NCBI GenBank assembly: GCA_034620365.1
Contig: JAQGEQ010000165.1
Location: 239,186-303,185 of the forward strand
From: Pegea sp. RAD2-039
Taxonomy: Eukaryota > Chordata > Thaliacea > Salpida > Salpidae
Direction of reading: 5' to 3'
Length of the DNA stretch: 64,000 nucleotides
A program made the translations under genes and the position numbers. Below the pieces are notes generated by a model. The model saw only the letters and a program-made list of their open reading frames with translations. It had not been told where the DNA came from and did not search any database. Positions 36,730 to 47,590 of this stretch are shown one piece after another. The stretch's first letter is position 1. Each line of letters begins with the position of its first letter.

Positions 36730-38274
36730 TTATAATTCATCTTTATTTATAAAATCATTAACCCTTTTTTTAGATGGCTTCACTTCTGGCATCTTATATC
36801 TTTTAAACATATCAAGAACTTCATCTAAATGACCAGACATTTCTTCATTCGAAATGAAACTATCATCATTAGAGTCTAATACTTTAAAAACAATCTCTGC
36901 ATTTTTCAAAGAACCTTGTAATCTTCTAAACATTAAAACAAAGTTCTCTTTAGATCTTACTTGAAGAGAATATAAGTTTTCTTGAAATGCTGAAGGATTG
37001 ATTAGCCAGAACTCATATTCATCAGTATTTCCAGGATCAAAATCAAATGCTTCTGCCAGCAACTTCAACCTTTTGATGGTTAATAATGAAGACTCATTTG
37101 AACAAAAGAAGTTACCATCATCATTATGATCAAGTATCTTCAACATATCATGAGCTTTATTTTCAATTACAATCGAAATTGTTTGTTCATCCTCATCATC
37201 TTCCACTGATAGATCTATCTCAAGAGTTCCTTTATACTCCTCTGTTTGACTTGTATCAATCATAAATTGCCTCAAACTTTCAACAGTAATCAAACCATCA
37301 TTAGAAGTACAAATCTCAGCAACTGTTTCATTCAATTCAAATGGATCAGGGTTTCCCATTCCTTGAGTTGCAAATCCATCATAAACCCAAATCATCGGAG
37401 ATTTCTCTAAAGATTGTATTGGGGGTAAAATATGACTTGAGGGACAATCAAAATCATCGAAAGTTTGAAGACGCGCGAATAAAATACTCACAGCTAGATT
37501 TCTCAACCCATAAGATCTAACTTGATGCCAGTAATCTTTAGGAAGGAACAAACAATCACCTGCAGACATGTTCACATAATGCCAAGGGACATCTTGTAAT
37601 TCAGGAAACTTAATCAAATCAACTGCATCAACATCCAGTGATGTAAAACCCCCATAAGGGTCCCCATATTCAACTTCAACAGGTAGAAGATGTGTATAAA
37701 TTGGATCTATCATAATCCATGATTTGGTTCCAGTTAAAAGACAATTTATGGCGTTATCAGCGTCACTATGAAGAACACTTCTTGTGTTCCCTGAACTCAT
37801 CCAGATATTAGCTTCAAGAATTCTTTCATACAGTGTTCCACACAGAAGACACTGAGGAACCAAAACGTCCGAGGACATTTGATGTGGTAGTTGAGAGACC
37901 ATATATTTATCATTTGTTTGATAAGTATCAATAAAATGTTCTAATGAATCTTGCCCTAATCCTAAATCACCAATTGGGCTATGATCTTTCTCATATTTAC
38001 TTTCGATCTTTACTCTGAGTTTACCAAAATTCTTTTTTAGATATTCATTTGACCATTTTGTAAACGCCGGCCAAGATTTGGCTACATTTGTAAATAAAAC
38101 AGGCTTGCCAACCTCACAGTAAGTCTCCCAAAACATCTTTGGAGGAATCATCTTGTCCCTGACTTCAATATGTCCACTAGAATCACAATGATGTCCCAGA
38201 GGCTCCAAATGACCTTTAGGAAAATCTTGAGATTTAACAGAAGATAAAATAAAGTAAAAAATGAATAATGTCAT
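36730..38274 (-). CDS. ER-lumenal JmjC dioxygenase with EF-hand region and KDEL terminus
   Basis: Intronless frame of 514 residues from the Met at 38274 (an upstream Met at 38307 is in frame, but TTTTAG precedes this part, suggesting a 5'UTR intron acceptor). The start gives a signal peptide, MTLFIFYFILSSVKSQ. A cupin/JmjC domain follows: GKPVLFTNVAKSWPAF, IWMSSGNTRSVLHSDADN, TGTKSWIMIDP, GDCLFLPKDYWHQVRSYG. The putative iron ligands HxD (about 169/171) and distal His (about 250) are all present, and a Lys in TGTKSW could hold 2-oxoglutarate. The C-terminal third contains a good EF-hand loop (DSNDDSFISNEE) and a weaker one (DHNDDGNFFCSNES). The last four residues are KDEL. This predicts a soluble, ER-retained, calcium-sensing 2-oxoglutarate oxygenase, probably a protein hydroxylase. 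It resembles JMJD8/JMJD5-type cupins in the catalytic part; the substrate is unknown. Confidence 0.85.
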   Translation of the reverse strand: MTLFIFYFILSSVKSQDFPKGHLEPLGHHCDSSGHIEVRDKMIPPKMFWETYCEVGKPVLFTNVAKSWPAFTKWSNEYLKKNFGKLRVKIESKYEKDHSPIGDLGLGQDSLEHFIDTYQTNDKYMVSQLPHQMSSDVLVPQCLLCGTLYERILEANIWMSSGNTRSVLHSDADNAINCLLTGTKSWIMIDPIYTHLLPVEVEYGDPYGGFTSLDVDAVDLIKFPELQDVPWHYVNMSAGDCLFLPKDYWHQVRSYGLRNLAVSILFARLQTFDDFDCPSSHILPPIQSLEKSPMIWVYDGFATQGMGNPDPFELNETVAEICTSNDGLITVESLRQFMIDTSQTEEYKGTLEIDLSVEDDEDEQTISIVIENKAHDMLKILDHNDDGNFFCSNESSLLTIKRLKLLAEAFDFDPGNTDEYEFWLINPSAFQENLYSLQVRSKENFVLMFRRLQGSLKNAEIVFKVLDSNDDSFISNEEMSGHLDEVLDMFKRYKMPEVKPSKKRVNDFINKDEL

Positions 38275-39730
38275 TTTTATCTCAATTATTCTAAAATAAA
38301 AATTCAAAAAAATGTTAACTTTTGATTTTTAGATATAAACTAAGTTGTTATTTAATTGGTACTTTATTTTTCATTTGAACATCTTTATAATAGTCTAGAG
38401 AAAAATCATCAATAAAAAAACTTTTGATTTATAATAGAAATTGAAAACAGTATTTAAAAAATCATTTAAAAATAATTCTTAAATATATAAATCTCCTACA
38501 AAAGAATTTCTAACTGATTATACACAACTAGAAAATATATCTGAAATAACTTCATTACTACTAATTTGAAGTTTATGAAAATTTGTTTTAAATACTATCA
38601 GATATCTTTAGTGACATGAAAATAACGATAGGTAGTTTCAGCACACATGGTGAAAATGTATTTATGACAAAAGACGAATTGTATCTTTTAATTTTATATT
38701 TCATTAAAAAGTTGGGCATAGAACAATTTTAAATAAAAAATAATTGTTTAAGTTTAGCAAAGTAATTTGTTAAATTAGAATTGATATGTCTTGAATAAAA
38801 TATAAAAATTATATTTACTAGACAAATTTATAAAAAACCCAAAAATCAAAATATACGGAAAGAGTTTTTCTGATTTTTACAAAATTAAATAGTTTTTACC
38901 TCTTAAAAATACTATTTGAATAACTTACATATTTGACCATTCTTAGTAGTAAGTGAAAAACGTTTTAGTAGAGCTCTTAGCATGGTTATGGTCGTTTAGT
39001 TGATCAAAAAAGTTAATCATCTAACAACAAAATACTGACTGATAATGTATCAAAATTGAATTTAACTCAAAGCAAATTATCCGAACAAACTTAATTCTGA
39101 CTTTCCGATTTGGTGGTTAAAGATATTAAAGTGAAGAAAGCATCTCAATAAAATTATTGATCGTTAAAAAAATGAGGTTTAATAAGTTTGAGCGTTAATG
39201 TTTTCATTTTACTTGTATTTTGCGGTAAATAAACTCTTAAATTAGTTTCATATTTTCTCATTATTTAAAACTTTTGTATTCTGTCATATCTAACTTATGC
39301 CTTTTTATTTATAAGGTTTCAACTAACTACATTAAGTATATGTCATTAACTTTATTCTTAATATTCAAAGTAATAAACTGTCGGCCATCTCAAGAGTTTA
39401 AATTGATTTTCTTGGGTTGTCTCTTTTACTTTTACAACTTCTAATTTACTTTTTAAATGAAGTTATAAATGTGAGTTACATTTACTCATGTACTTCATAA
39501 CATTTATCAAATAGACTATTCACAAAAGTTAAAGTTTAAAAAATAGAAAATTGTATTTAAGCCATAAAAAAAGATACAAAAAATAAATTATAGAAATGTG
39601 TTTCAAAGACAAACAAACATTAAAAATCTAAAATTTATTATCTTTTCAAATAAGGTTTTCAAGTTAACTTGATAATGTTAATCAAAATGTAGCCAACGTG
39701 ATGTTAATAGAAATTTCAACAAATGTCTTT
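38275..39730. other. AT-rich intergenic sequence
   Basis: About 1.45 kb of AT-rich DNA with no supported exon. Confidence 0.5.
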
Positions 39731-40912
39731 TTAGAAAGACAGTTGTTTTTTATACAAACCAACAAGATTAACATCAGTGGTAATAACCAAACATTTTAAG
39801 TCACTACAACAAGCAATATCATTGATAATTAACTTTCCAATTTTATTACTGATTTTTGTTTCGTCTTTTCGTTGTAATTTTGGAAAAGGAATGATATATG
39901 AAGGTTGGTTTTTAGTATTTTTATAACAATTCTCATCTAATTCATAAACCCAAATACTGCCATCATCATCACCTGCATACAGCATATTTGAAATTGAAAA
40001 GATATTTAGATACCATTGTGACGTTGACGACCACTCCAACTGACACAGTATGATAGGATACAAATTTTTGTTGTTTTTTGAATTATCTAAATTTTTGACA
40101 AGTTGTGAAAAACACCAGATATGAATAAGACCCTCTCCAGGACATTTTGAAGCAATTATATCAGCTTTCTTATTAACTAGTATCAGAGCATCTACAATTA
40201 CTGATTTCTTCTTCTTAAGTGGAAAGTATATAGTGAAAGGTTTTTCAACTTTTTGAAAAACTTGTTTGGATTTTGGTTTCATCAAACCTTTAGCATTCCA
40301 ACAAAACAATCCACTTTCAGATGAAGCAAGCAAATAACTGCCAACATCAGGTAGAGGAAGAGCAAGTTTGATTATTGAAGATTTAGTTCCTGTAAACGAT
40401 AACAACTTTGTCCAAGAGACATTTGAATCTAATCCAGGAGGCTTTCCTATATCAATCAAAATGATATTTCCATTATTATCTGCACTTAATAAATGTGACT
40501 TATAAGTGTCTGAAAACAATAAAGTTTGAACAGGGTGCTCATAAGCTTTAATTGTTTCGTATAAAACAGCCTGTTTTGGATGTAATAAGTAGATACAACC
40601 TCTTACACCTCCAGTGGCTAAAATAGAATTTGATTTATCCATAATTTGAATAGAAGACCAAGCAAGACAATAAAATGTTTCATTTATTTCTATGAAAGTC
40701 GATTGAACTTGGTTTGTTTTGTAATTGATAAAACAAACTGACTTCCCACCACAAGTAGCGACTATATCTCCTTGTTCTGGTTCGAAAGCACAATTCCATA
40801 TTTGAGTTGAAAAATCTTCTTGTTTCTCATCATCAGAATGACATTGTAAAAACAAATTTGGAGAAAAAACATCTTTTTCTGATTGATTTCTTAATCTTTT
40901 AGTTGAAGGCAT
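39731..40912 (-). CDS. LRWD1: LRWD1/ORCA-like WD40 protein lacking the LRR half
   Basis: Intronless frame of 393 residues corresponding to the C-terminal WD40 propeller of LRWD1. Family blocks are FLQCHSDDEKQEDFSTQIWNCAFEPEQGDIVATCGG, LAWSSIQ, ILATGGVRGCIYLLHPKQA, KAYEHPVQTLLFS, HLLSADNNGNIILIDIGKP and YAGDDDGSIWVYEL. Vertebrate LRWD1 binds the origin recognition complex and repressive histone methyl marks through this propeller, and helps load ORC on heterochromatin. Here the Met at 40912 begins only about 20 residues before the propeller, and I found no leucine-rich repeats in the 1.1 kb upstream. The protein therefore appears to be a WD-only form, or the LRR half lies in exons I failed to see. 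Confidence 0.82.
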   Translation of the reverse strand: MPSTKRLRNQSEKDVFSPNLFLQCHSDDEKQEDFSTQIWNCAFEPEQGDIVATCGGKSVCFINYKTNQVQSTFIEINETFYCLAWSSIQIMDKSNSILATGGVRGCIYLLHPKQAVLYETIKAYEHPVQTLLFSDTYKSHLLSADNNGNIILIDIGKPPGLDSNVSWTKLLSFTGTKSSIIKLALPLPDVGSYLLASSESGLFCWNAKGLMKPKSKQVFQKVEKPFTIYFPLKKKKSVIVDALILVNKKADIIASKCPGEGLIHIWCFSQLVKNLDNSKNNKNLYPIILCQLEWSSTSQWYLNIFSISNMLYAGDDDGSIWVYELDENCYKNTKNQPSYIIPFPKLQRKDETKISNKIGKLIINDIACCSDLKCLVITTDVNLVGLYKKQLSF

Positions 40913-42044
40913 TTTAAAAATAAAACTTAAAAGCTTGACTATTTTTTAAGAAAAAATAATTTTTATAAATAATGGTTTTGATTAAAGCTAATTAAATATG
41001 AAGATATTTCATGAAATTAAAATCAAATAATTTCATAAAAATTTTAAAAGTAGAATTCAATTTATTTTAAACAATATATATTTATATAATGATTATGAAA
41101 TAAACAACTTATAAAATATTATGAAGATTATGATAAATATTATAAAATTGTGCAACGCAAATAAAACAAAAGCAGACATATTAACTACAAACAGAAATGC
41201 AAATAAACAAGTTGATGTTAAATAGTAGTTTACACTGAAAATGTTTTAAAAGTAAAGAGTTTTGAGAATTTAGTATAATTAATATGAAGAAAAATTTATA
41301 AAAAATAAATAATAGAATTTATAGTGAGTTAAAAATGTTTTATATCCTAACTCATAAGCTAATAGAAAAATTGAAAATAAACTTTATAGATAGAAATTAG
41401 TAAAACAGAAAGATTTGTAATAAATATTGATTATATAATATCCAAAATATATAAAATTAATAAAATATGAAATCTAAAAAAGCAATACTATTTCTTAATA
41501 CTTCCTAAATGTAAGAAAAGTTAGCAAATTTTGTAATAACCCCGCATCTGGTTTACAAGACTCGATCTACTAAAATGGCGTATTTACAAAAATGCGTTAT
41601 TATCAAAATAGAAGTGAACATAGTAAAAAATTAAAATCTGTTTTTAATTAAATGAAGATTAAGCATGATAAGTTTCTGGTAGTCAATAAATACTTTGGTA
41701 TGCAATAAAAAATGAATCCTAATCTAATTCTATGTGAACAACTTAATTAAAAGAATGTTAGGTGAATTTACCGACTTAACTGATAATAGTATGCAGTCAA
41801 AAAAAAAGCAGAAATAAATGTACTTTAATCCAAATCGTTCTATTAGTTCTCAAGAATTGAGTTGCTTCTTCGTTGTCATCTTAATCTGGAGTTTTGTGAG
41901 ATGATGCTACATAAGTTTATTATTTCATAAAGTATATTCACATTGTTTTACATACTGTAAAAACTTGAACGATTTTCGTTTATTAGACATATATTTAGCC
42001 AACAAATTTTCATTTTATATAAGGTAATTTTATTTTGTTTAAGA
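40913..42044. other. AT-rich intergenic sequence
   Basis: Divergent promoter region between the LRWD1-like gene (-) and the C2H2 gene (+). AT-rich; no specific motif recognised. Confidence 0.45.
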
Positions 42045-42095
42045 TTGTGCAGAATATTGTCTTTAAAAAAGCTGGAAATGTTTTTGTTATTTTTT

Positions 42096-44038
42096 ATGGT
42101 GAAATCATTGAAAAATTTGAATGAATTTTGGAACGAAGTAAGTCTGAAAGACAGAGAAGAAAAGAAGGACTCTCAAGTCTTTTCTATTTCAATGTTTCTT
42201 GCTTTATTAGTCTCCTTGCATCTCACTGTGTTTTACTTTATTTTTAATATCATCACTCATAGCACATCCAGCATGGCCGAAGTAGGCTTAATTATTATTA
42301 AAAGTTGATAAAAAATCTACAGATAGTTCACTTCGAATTAAAGGAAGACATTTTTATAATAAAAACTATCACTAATGTAATAAAAAAAAATTATAGAAAA
42401 ACAACTGAACCAATTATTCAAAAGTCCATTTAAAGGTCTTTTTCGCGGTTCAACGTTTGCTTGTTAACAATTATTTCTTATCGTTTTTTAATAATAAGAA
42501 ATCTTTCTTAAATGGTGTTGTACAATTTTTTAATTTTCTTGATAGTTAATTTATTTTATATGTAGATTAATCTATTTGAATATAAAATAAGTTGTTATAT
42601 AGGTTTTATGAAAAACTTTAATTTTCTTTTGTAAAGAACAACTCAGCTGATAAAAGTTCCGAAGATAATTCTACTTACAGAGTTAGAGCTTTTGGAAATC
42701 CATCTGAGATGTCTTTTGTTGCTTCTACTACTCAAACTAAAGATTTAATCTCCCCAAATTTATATGACAGTTTTGTAAGTGTTCTTATCTTTTTGTAATA
42801 AACAATTTTATTGTATTTTAAGTTAGTTTGTAAATGACAAATAATGGTTTTATCTATGCTTTGTCAAATTAACTTTATTATTAACTGATCTGTCCAAAAA
42901 TTTCCAAAAATAATTCAATTTTTTGTTTTCTTGAAATTTATTTGGTTTACAGCTATTAAGAAAATTTAAGTCAGAACCAAGAGAATATGAAAAGAACCGA
43001 GAAATGAAGTTTCCATCTGAAAAAGAACAAGATTCAAGATCTGGTTTGTCAGCGTTACAAAAAAGTAAAAAATATTCATTTAAATAATTTCAAGTTTTTT
43101 GTTAATCTGATAATTATGAAATATAAAATTAAAGCAGAATTTTGAAGATAAAATAAGTTATATTTATTCATTAAACTAGAAATGTCAAAGATCTTTTCAA
43201 AATATGAGATTATTGTTTAATTAAATGAAGTTTAAAATTTATGTTCCTTTTTAAGGATCAATAAAGAATCATGAACTTTTTGGTGGACCAAATAGTTCAG
43301 TTTATGATTGGGAAGTAACAAAAACTAATCTGGATGGTAAATACAACAATATAATTTCAACAATTTATAATAGAATGTAAAAACAACTTCTTAATTATTT
43401 CTTAGAGACTTTTTTAGCTGAAAATCCTCTGTAAATTATGAAGACTTCTCAGAAGCTCTTTAATTTTGTAACATTTGTTATTTGCAGCTGAAAAGAAATT
43501 TTATGAGCTAAAAAGGGAACCTAAAAAAAAAAAAGAAAAAAGATTTTTTTGCCAATCATGTAACTTTTCAGCTGTATATGAATTCCAACTGAAACAACAT
43601 GAACCAACCCATGATGCAGAGAAAAAGGTTATTTGTCAGCAATGTGGGAAACGTTACAGAAGAAACGCAAGTCTTCAAACTCACATCAGATCAATCCACT
43701 TGAAAGAAGGATATGAATGTGAAATCTGTATGAAAATATTTGATAAAAAAGATTCTTTACAAAAACACATCCGCACAATTCATGAAAAGCTAAAACCTTT
43801 CAATTGTATTGAATGTGGAAAATCTTTTAAATATTCAGATGATCTCAAAAAACATATCCACACAGGTAAAAAAAACTTCCACTGCAAGCTCTGTTCAAGA
43901 TCTTTTACTCATCCATCTACTTTGAGAAAACATCAGATCAATAAACATACCAAAAAGTTCCCTCACGTGTGTTATGTCTGTCAAAAAGGTTTTCTGTGTC
44001 CTTCTGCTCTGAAAGCTCATATAAAAACTCACTGGTAA
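42096..44038 (+). CDS. C2H2 zinc-finger protein (six fingers)
   Basis: Gene model from phase-matched exons: a possible first exon near 42096-42137 (MVKSLKNLNEFWNE), then about 42640-42774 (NNSADKSSED...), 42959-43061, 43257-43336 and the main exon about 43489-44038. The last encodes tandem C2H2 fingers (FFCQSCNFSAVY, VICQQCGKRYRR, YECEICMKIFDK, FNCIECGKSFKY, FHCKLCSRSFTH, HVCYVCQKGFLC). The fourth finger ends KKHIHTG, two residues shorter than the usual HxRxHTG, so its second zinc histidine is displaced. Linkers between fingers are mostly non-canonical. It is a likely DNA-binding nuclear protein, related in layout to the C2H2 arrays at 52.6 and 60.3 kb. The first exon is tentative. Confidence 0.75.
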
Positions 44039-44654
44039 CGTCACTAAAATTTAGTTTGTTTAGTTTTTGTTTTTTTAGTTTTAAAATAAAATTTTCTGTA
44101 CAAATTTCTTGGTGTCATTTTTGAAAGAGTTGTGTTTCAAATAATCTCAACTCACTCACTAAACTTTAAGAAATTTCTTTTTGTATCTCTCCAGATAAAC
44201 TTTTAAAATATTTCCAAAATCACTTCAAAATCTTGGAAAAGATCTGATCTCCCCAATCATAATGGCAGCTTGTTGGTCATAAAACTTTATTTGGTTACTG
44301 ATTCAATTTTCAAAAACATCTTTGATTTGATTTTTATAAAATTTTTTATGAAACTTCTTTTATAAGTCTTGTTGGTTTGATTCAAACAAATTACTTTTCA
44401 GAAATCATGAAAGTTGTTTGTAGAAAATATTTCAGGAAGAATTTAAAAATGAATAAAAAAATAAATCATTTAATTAAGAAGGATATTTGTTGAGACAAAA
44501 CTTTTTGATGATAATTATTAATTTGCAAAATATATCAAATTTTGTATTTTTTTTTATTTCACTTCTGTAACGGGGAATTCCCTGGGTCTTTCACTGCGTT
44601 CACCCCCTGAATTTGATGACAATTTTGTTGATGATTTGATGATAATTTGCCGAT
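44039..44654. other. AT-rich spacer
   Basis: 3' flank of the C2H2 gene, then a short transition of unknown origin (44570-44654) into rDNA-like sequence. Confidence 0.4.
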
Positions 44655-44717
44655 GATATATCGTTGCCGACTACGCTCTGGCCAATCGGAAGACCTCACT
44701 AAACCATTCAATCGCTG

Positions 44718-44754
<37 letters not shown>

Positions 44755-45297
44755 ATCAACACGAGCTGTTGACTCTCGTCTTCGAACCTCTGACTTTCGC
44801 TCTTGATTAAAGAAAATATTCTTGACAAATGCCTTTGCAGTCGTTCGTCTTGCGCCGATCCAAGAATTTCACCTCTAACGGCACAGTACGGATGCCCCCG
44901 TCCGTTCCTCTTAATCATTACCTCGCGCTCCGAAAACCAACAAAATAGAACCGAGGTCCTATTCCATTATTCCATGCAACATTATTCAGGCTGCCACGCC
45001 TGCTTTGAACACTTTAATCTTTTCAAGGTAAACACTTCGCACCACGCCGACACTCGGTGAAGAGCAACGACGAAGAACTGAACCAATAGGACGGCACGTC
45101 AATGCGCGCCGATAGGCGGACAAGACGACCGATCCCGAAATCCAACTACGAGCTTTCCAACCGCAACAACTTAAATATACACTTTTGGAGCTGGAATTAC
45201 CGCGGCTGCTGGCACCAGACTTGCCCTCCAATGGATACTCGCTAAAGCTTTTAAAGTGTACTCATTCCAATTACAGGAACTCGTTCGATGTATATTC
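44655..45297 (-). pseudogene. 18S rRNA fragment, internally deleted
   Basis: Antisense 18S rDNA. The universal 3' region GACGGGCGGTGTGTACAAAG is near 44722, and the central region (TTGGATCGGCGCAAGACGAA on the minus strand) is near 44860. The 530-loop region, complementary to GGTAATTCCAGCTCC, is near 45200. The sequence passes directly from the 3' region (about 44775) to the middle of the molecule, skipping several hundred bases of normal 18S. It is also cut at both ends and so cannot give a complete rRNA. Base composition is far more GC-rich than the flanks. Frames read in this segment are artefacts. Confidence 0.88.
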
Positions 45298-45432
45298 AGT
45301 CTCACGTGCCCGAGAAACTCTCTTCTACTTAACCGAATGAAGCTGGAGTCAGAGATCTATCTGCTCCGGTAACCCCTGTTGTATGAGTGGTTAGTGGGCC
45401 CTCTTCCATCGACATACGTGCTTATTTGAATA
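45298..45432 (-). mobile_element. R2-clade retrotransposon fragment
   Basis: About 135 bp nearly identical to part of the larger R2-like copies at 50.8-50.94 kb and 62.43-62.57 kb. On the minus strand it carries the stretch reading FIRLSRREFLGHV..., just before the zinc knuckle of the ORF. It is joined directly to the 18S fragment on one side and ends at GCTTATTTGAATATCTT on the other. Confidence 0.7.
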
Positions 45433-46499
45433 TCTTTGATTTCTCAATACTTGAAGTTATCTTACATCTAGAAGATCATGAAGATGCAATCTTGGATTAG
45501 AAGTTGTAATTGAATGATACAACTTTAATTTGTAACTTTTTGAAATGTTCTAATAATTGCTTATGAATCGAACCTTAAGATTAAATTCTTAAATCAATAA
45601 AACATTTTGGTAACTTTATTTGTAGACTAAAAAGATTTAGAAGAAAATTGAAAATTATTAAATATATAAATGTGGTTTATTTGAAATGTATAAGAGTAAA
45701 GTATTTTGTCGCTGACATAAGTATGCTGGTAATCATTATTTACGCGGTTTTCAATTGGAAATTACCTTTGAGGTTGAAAGCTCGTCTTAGTAATATATTT
45801 CTCGTTGTTTTTGATCATATTATTTGAACAAAGTTCTATATATAAAGCTGATATTCTTAAAACCACTTTCACTTTCAGTGAAGTCTTTCACCTTGTCGTG
45901 CCACTTGAAGATACCCAGCGGAACACCAATACTTCCATACTAGCAGATCAGTTGAAGCTGCAGAAGAAGCATTAACTTCAATAGAACTCGAGGAGGACTT
46001 GTTCAGTTTGCAAATCTTTAGTACAACAGCTTCCTACCGTCTACAGTTCTGAAGTTCATCGGAGACACAAAAATGAACTTTCTGTATATGGAGTTGAAGT
46101 TTATTTTTGAGGTTATTGAGTGGAAAAAGACCCAATAAAGTCTGATCAGGAGAGTCTCAAACTTCTGATGAATCTTCAGTCGCTTACAAATCCAAGTCGT
46201 TACAGAGAGAACATGGATTTTTTGGCTTATGAACATGAGTAAATGAGTTTTATTGTTGAATTTTGCATTCTTGGTTTATTCACTATCCATGTTTTTGGTA
46301 CTACGTCTCTGATGTCAGTCGGAGGCACAAAAATGAACTTAAACGGATCAACTAATACTTTGGTGGTTGCAGACAGTGAGTGAATGTTTTCATAGAAAGG
46401 GGCGCTTTTCTCATACCCTTGATTGATATTTGCTAAATACATAATTTTCGCTTTTTATGATTTGAAACGAGTCTATAACCATACTTAAAAGAAACAAGA
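45433..46499. other. Repeat-containing spacer
   Basis: A segment of about 160 bp at 45552-45715 is repeated almost exactly at 48325-48482. Minus-strand frames at 46018-46442 contain two diverged copies of a short motif (KFIFVPPTDIRD, KFIFVSPMNFRT) that also occurs near 46690-46740 in the gypsy fragment. No gene is supported. Confidence 0.5.
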
Positions 46500-46544
46500 A
46501 GTTTACAGCTTTTGAGGTTGAAGGTGAATTGCTGGAATATGATT

Positions 46545-46900
46545 TCAATTTGGAGTTACAAATGGAAGTTCAGTGTTTCAAAGAATATTGACGGAAGTAG
46601 TAAAAAGCGAAGGGCTTGAAAATATATTAGTTTGTTTTGATGATGTCATTATTGAAGGCGACTCGTTAGATAAATTACAAAAAGTATTCGAAGATGTTTC
46701 TGAAGTCGGTCGGAGACGGAAAAATGACCTTCAATGAAACTGGAATGAATTTGAAATTCATTTGCTTATGAGGCAACACATCTTCCTGATAACTGATCAA
46801 AGGTCGGTGGCGTTTGTGTTAGACTCTAAGAAAAGTGGAGAATCAAGAATGGCAAATTACAAGTTGGAAGATGTAATTAGTATCTTTTTTGTATACTAAA
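46545..46900 (+). mobile_element. Ty3/gypsy LTR-retrotransposon pol fragment
   Basis: Plus-strand frames interrupted by stops read as reverse transcriptase then RNase H. The RT part has FGVTNGSSVFQRIL, then a catalytic-type FDD in LVCFDDVIIEG and LDKLQKVFEDVSEVG. After a gap and stops come LITDQRSVAFVLDSKK and NYKLED, the start of the RNase H domain. The normal stretch between them is missing, so this is an internally deleted, dead copy. No LTRs were seen. Confidence 0.75.
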
Positions 46901-46989
46901 GCTGTACCAAAATTTGATGACGTCATAACTTCGGGCGGCCAACATGAGAGGTCTTAAAGACACCAGAGGAGCTGAAAAGGATGATGCGG

Positions 46990-47348
46990 AAGAAGAGTTT
47001 AGAAGAGCACTTTCAACTCACCGACAACAACTCAGTAGCATTCATTCGTTTAGAGGTCAGTTTAGACAACAAACTGACTTTAGGACCATATGCCTTTCTG
47101 GTCACGACTAGGGACCATCCAATAAGAGGTCCTGATCATTGTGGATCGTTTACGTTGTTCCGGAGTTATTTGAGTACAGAACCCGAAGTCAGTTATGAAG
47201 TTATTGAATGAAACAATCAACTAACTCAACTACTAACTAGTTACTCACTTAATTTCACGTTTCCTTGCACCCCCAACAAGATATTATCACTTTTGATATC
47301 TCGGTAAATCTGATTTCGGCTGTGAAGGATTTCCAGCGCTTGTAAACA
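46990..47348 (-). pseudogene. PAK-type protein kinase pseudogene fragment
   Basis: An exon-like block at 47249-47348 is bounded by TTAG and GTGAGT and reads [27 protein letters not shown], the catalytic loop of group I p21-activated kinases. The HRD histidine is replaced by Tyr. After a short intron the next block (about 47130-47208) reads [19 protein letters not shown], but its acceptor has AA instead of AG. The activation segment is altered (RTSYWMVP where GTPYWMAPE is expected), and a frameshift precedes [10 protein letters not shown]. No other kinase exons are nearby. It is a dead partial copy that still records the intron. Confidence 0.8.
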
Positions 47349-47590
47349 CTAAGAAAAGATAAAAGTTGTTGAGGTTTTCCCTCTCAGTCTTTACATTAAA
47401 CTAATTCTTTTTTGAAGTTCGTTTATAGATATTTTTACGCATTTTGATATTTAGCTTTATATTAATTAACTAAAATATAAATTAAATAAATTAAAATGTT
47501 TATATAAGTTTCTAGAAACATTTTGTTTTTCAATTAAACTTGAGTTATTATCAATATTTCTTTTATAAACAGATTTAGTAATTAAATAAA

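Noticed and set aside
44559..45231. Open frames within 18S rDNA
   Set aside because: They lie in conserved rRNA sequence, which explains the base pattern without coding.
46981..47211. Plus-strand 76-residue frame
   Set aside because: It is the antisense of the PAK activation-segment region. The minus strand gives recognisable kinase motifs.
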